Part shown: one piece after another, positions 32,792 to 33,730 of the stretch
Layout of the letters: every line of letters starts with the position of its first letter
How positions within the stretch are numbered: the stretch's first letter is position 1
Source: Desulfuromonadaceae bacterium
GTDB taxonomy: Bacteria; Desulfobacterota; Desulfuromonadia; Geobacterales; Pseudopelobacteraceae
Direction: 5' to 3'
NCBI GenBank assembly: GCA_028683435.1
Contig: JAQUIG010000030.1
Location: 1-33,730 of the forward strand
Length of the DNA stretch: 33,730 bases
The notes under the pieces: model-generated
What the model was told of the DNA's origin: nothing
The model's input: only the letters and a program-made list of their open reading frames with translations
Database searches by the model: none
Translations under genes and position numbers: made by a program

Positions 32792-33730
32792 TCACGTAAG
32801 CAGCAACGCAACAGCATGTAGGAGCAGGCCTATCAAGCCACCAACCAATGTCCCATTCATACGAATGAATTGCAAATCTGATCCAATACTTAACTCAATT
32901 TCGTTGACATAATCGTCATTCTCCCACATTTGTACAGTTTCGAAAATATGCTTTGATATAGCGGTTCGCACTGTATCTCCATAGGTGATTACCAGCGATT
33001 CCAGATGTTCATTTATAGACTCTTTCAATTCCATGTTTACCGATAATGTCCTTCCAAAACCTGAAACTACCAATGCTATTTTTTCTTGAATTTTAGATTG
33101 CGGCTGTTTCAGATCATTACCCAACCATATTTTAAGATCGTTCCCAAGGTTGTTCACGTAATCTGCTAAAAATGGGGCTTGTACAGCTTCAACCTTTATA
33201 GTCTCAATTTTGTTTCGTAACATCTGATCTGATTTCAATCTGACAATAAAATCCGTCACAGCAGCATCAAATTTATCCCTGAGTTCATGAGTTGGATCTG
33301 AATTAACATCCTGCATATATTCGTTGATCTTTCTCACGATCTTTTCACCGGCACCTTTGGAAAACTGGTCTCGGTTGGGAATAAAGTGGCTAAGGAGCGG
33401 ATATTCTTTTGTCACCATATCATCTATGGAATTGGCTAGTTTAGCTTGCGCTTCCGGAGTCGAAAGCCATACAGCACATCGATTCAGCATTTCATCAAGC
33501 ACTATTTGGTGCCGATTATTATTTCTGAGTGTGTCAAGAAGGTTTCCCGCTGAGGATGAGAGGTCAAAGTTTTCAATCCGGTCGTTTACTACCGCCCGCA
33601 GTATTTTTTTGACCCGATTGTCATCTAAAAAGTCCAGTGACTCAGAAATTACTCTGGTTAATCCGTTGGCCATCCCGTCAGCATTTTTACGGACTATTAA
33701 ATATGCGGCAAGATGCTCCGCCGGATTAAA
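32792..33730 (-). CDS. DUF445 family membrane protein, C-terminal part (cut by the window edge)
   Basis: The frame stays open to the right edge (33730), so the gene starts outside; the ATG at 33673 is internal. The 312 visible residues are mostly helical and charged, and end in the DUF445 signature 'IGSDLQFIRMNGTLVGGLIG' plus a C-terminal membrane helix 'LLLHAVALLL'. The first visible residues 'NPAEHLAAYLIVRKNADGMA' also fit the family. DUF445 proteins are inner-membrane proteins of unknown function. It faces the cold-shock gene, whose terminator lies between them. Confidence 0.85.
   Translation of the reverse strand, partial: FNPAEHLAAYLIVRKNADGMANGLTRVISESLDFLDDNRVKKILRAVVNDRIENFDLSSSAGNLLDTLRNNNRHQIVLDEMLNRCAVWLSTPEAQAKLANSIDDMVTKEYPLLSHFIPNRDQFSKGAGEKIVRKINEYMQDVNSDPTHELRDKFDAAVTDFIVRLKSDQMLRNKIETIKVEAVQAPFLADYVNNLGNDLKIWLGNDLKQPQSKIQEKIALVVSGFGRTLSVNMELKESINEHLESLVITYGDTVRTAISKHIFETVQMWENDDYVNEIELSIGSDLQFIRMNGTLVGGLIGLLLHAVALLLT

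Overview
The window looks like chromosome of a Geobacter-type bacterium (Desulfuromonadota, order Geobacterales). This is inferred from gene content: a complex I cluster, a PATAN-domain signalling protein beside a PilT paralogue, a TRAP dicarboxylate transporter behind a sigma-54 promoter, EF-P lysylation genes, and a nitrate/nitrite-sensing (NIT) chemoreceptor. No marker gene settles the species. Both edges cut through genes: nuoG on the left and a DUF445 protein on the right. I see no tRNA, rRNA, CRISPR array, prophage or intact insertion sequence.

Layout. (1) 1-7848, plus strand: the distal half of a complex I operon, nuoG(end)-H-I-J-K-L-M-N, with mostly overlapping stop/start codons. (2) 7861-11677, minus strand: a small DUF551 gene, then a TRAP transporter (dctP, dctQ, dctM). 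dctP has a textbook -24/-12 promoter, a palindromic enhancer-like site further upstream, and a terminator-like hairpin between dctP and dctQ. (3) 11730-16901, minus strand: four closely spaced genes encoding a PATAN/receiver-like/GAF protein, a PilT-family ATPase, a sigma-54 response regulator and a methyltransferase. (4) 17150-20711: a doubtful small ORF, a Pal-type lipoprotein, a small exported protein coupled to a half-length TauE/SafE permease, a PPK2 polyphosphate kinase preceded by the eroded end of what looks like a P-type ATPase, and a small membrane protein. (5) 20840-26095: a zinc-ribbon membrane protein, the agmatine-to-putrescine pair aguA-aguB, a roughly 500-base gap with structured repeats, and a chemoreceptor. 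(6) 26293-29101: infA, then efp-epmA facing epmB, a compact translation and EF-P modification block. (7) 29204-33730: a GspB-like fragment, pgsA and a lytic transglycosylase (minus), purM-purN and a cold-shock gene (plus), and the DUF445 gene (minus).

How the parts fit. Complex I supplies respiratory proton pumping. The TRAP system probably feeds organic acids to it under sigma-54 control, and a sigma-54 activator is encoded about 1 kb away. The EF-P block holds the protein, the ligase and the radical-SAM aminomutase needed to put beta-lysine on EF-P. I found no clear new defence or mobile system. The strongest leads are the dctP control region, the PATAN/PilT/response-regulator/methyltransferase cluster, and two decayed gene fragments in gaps between genes.
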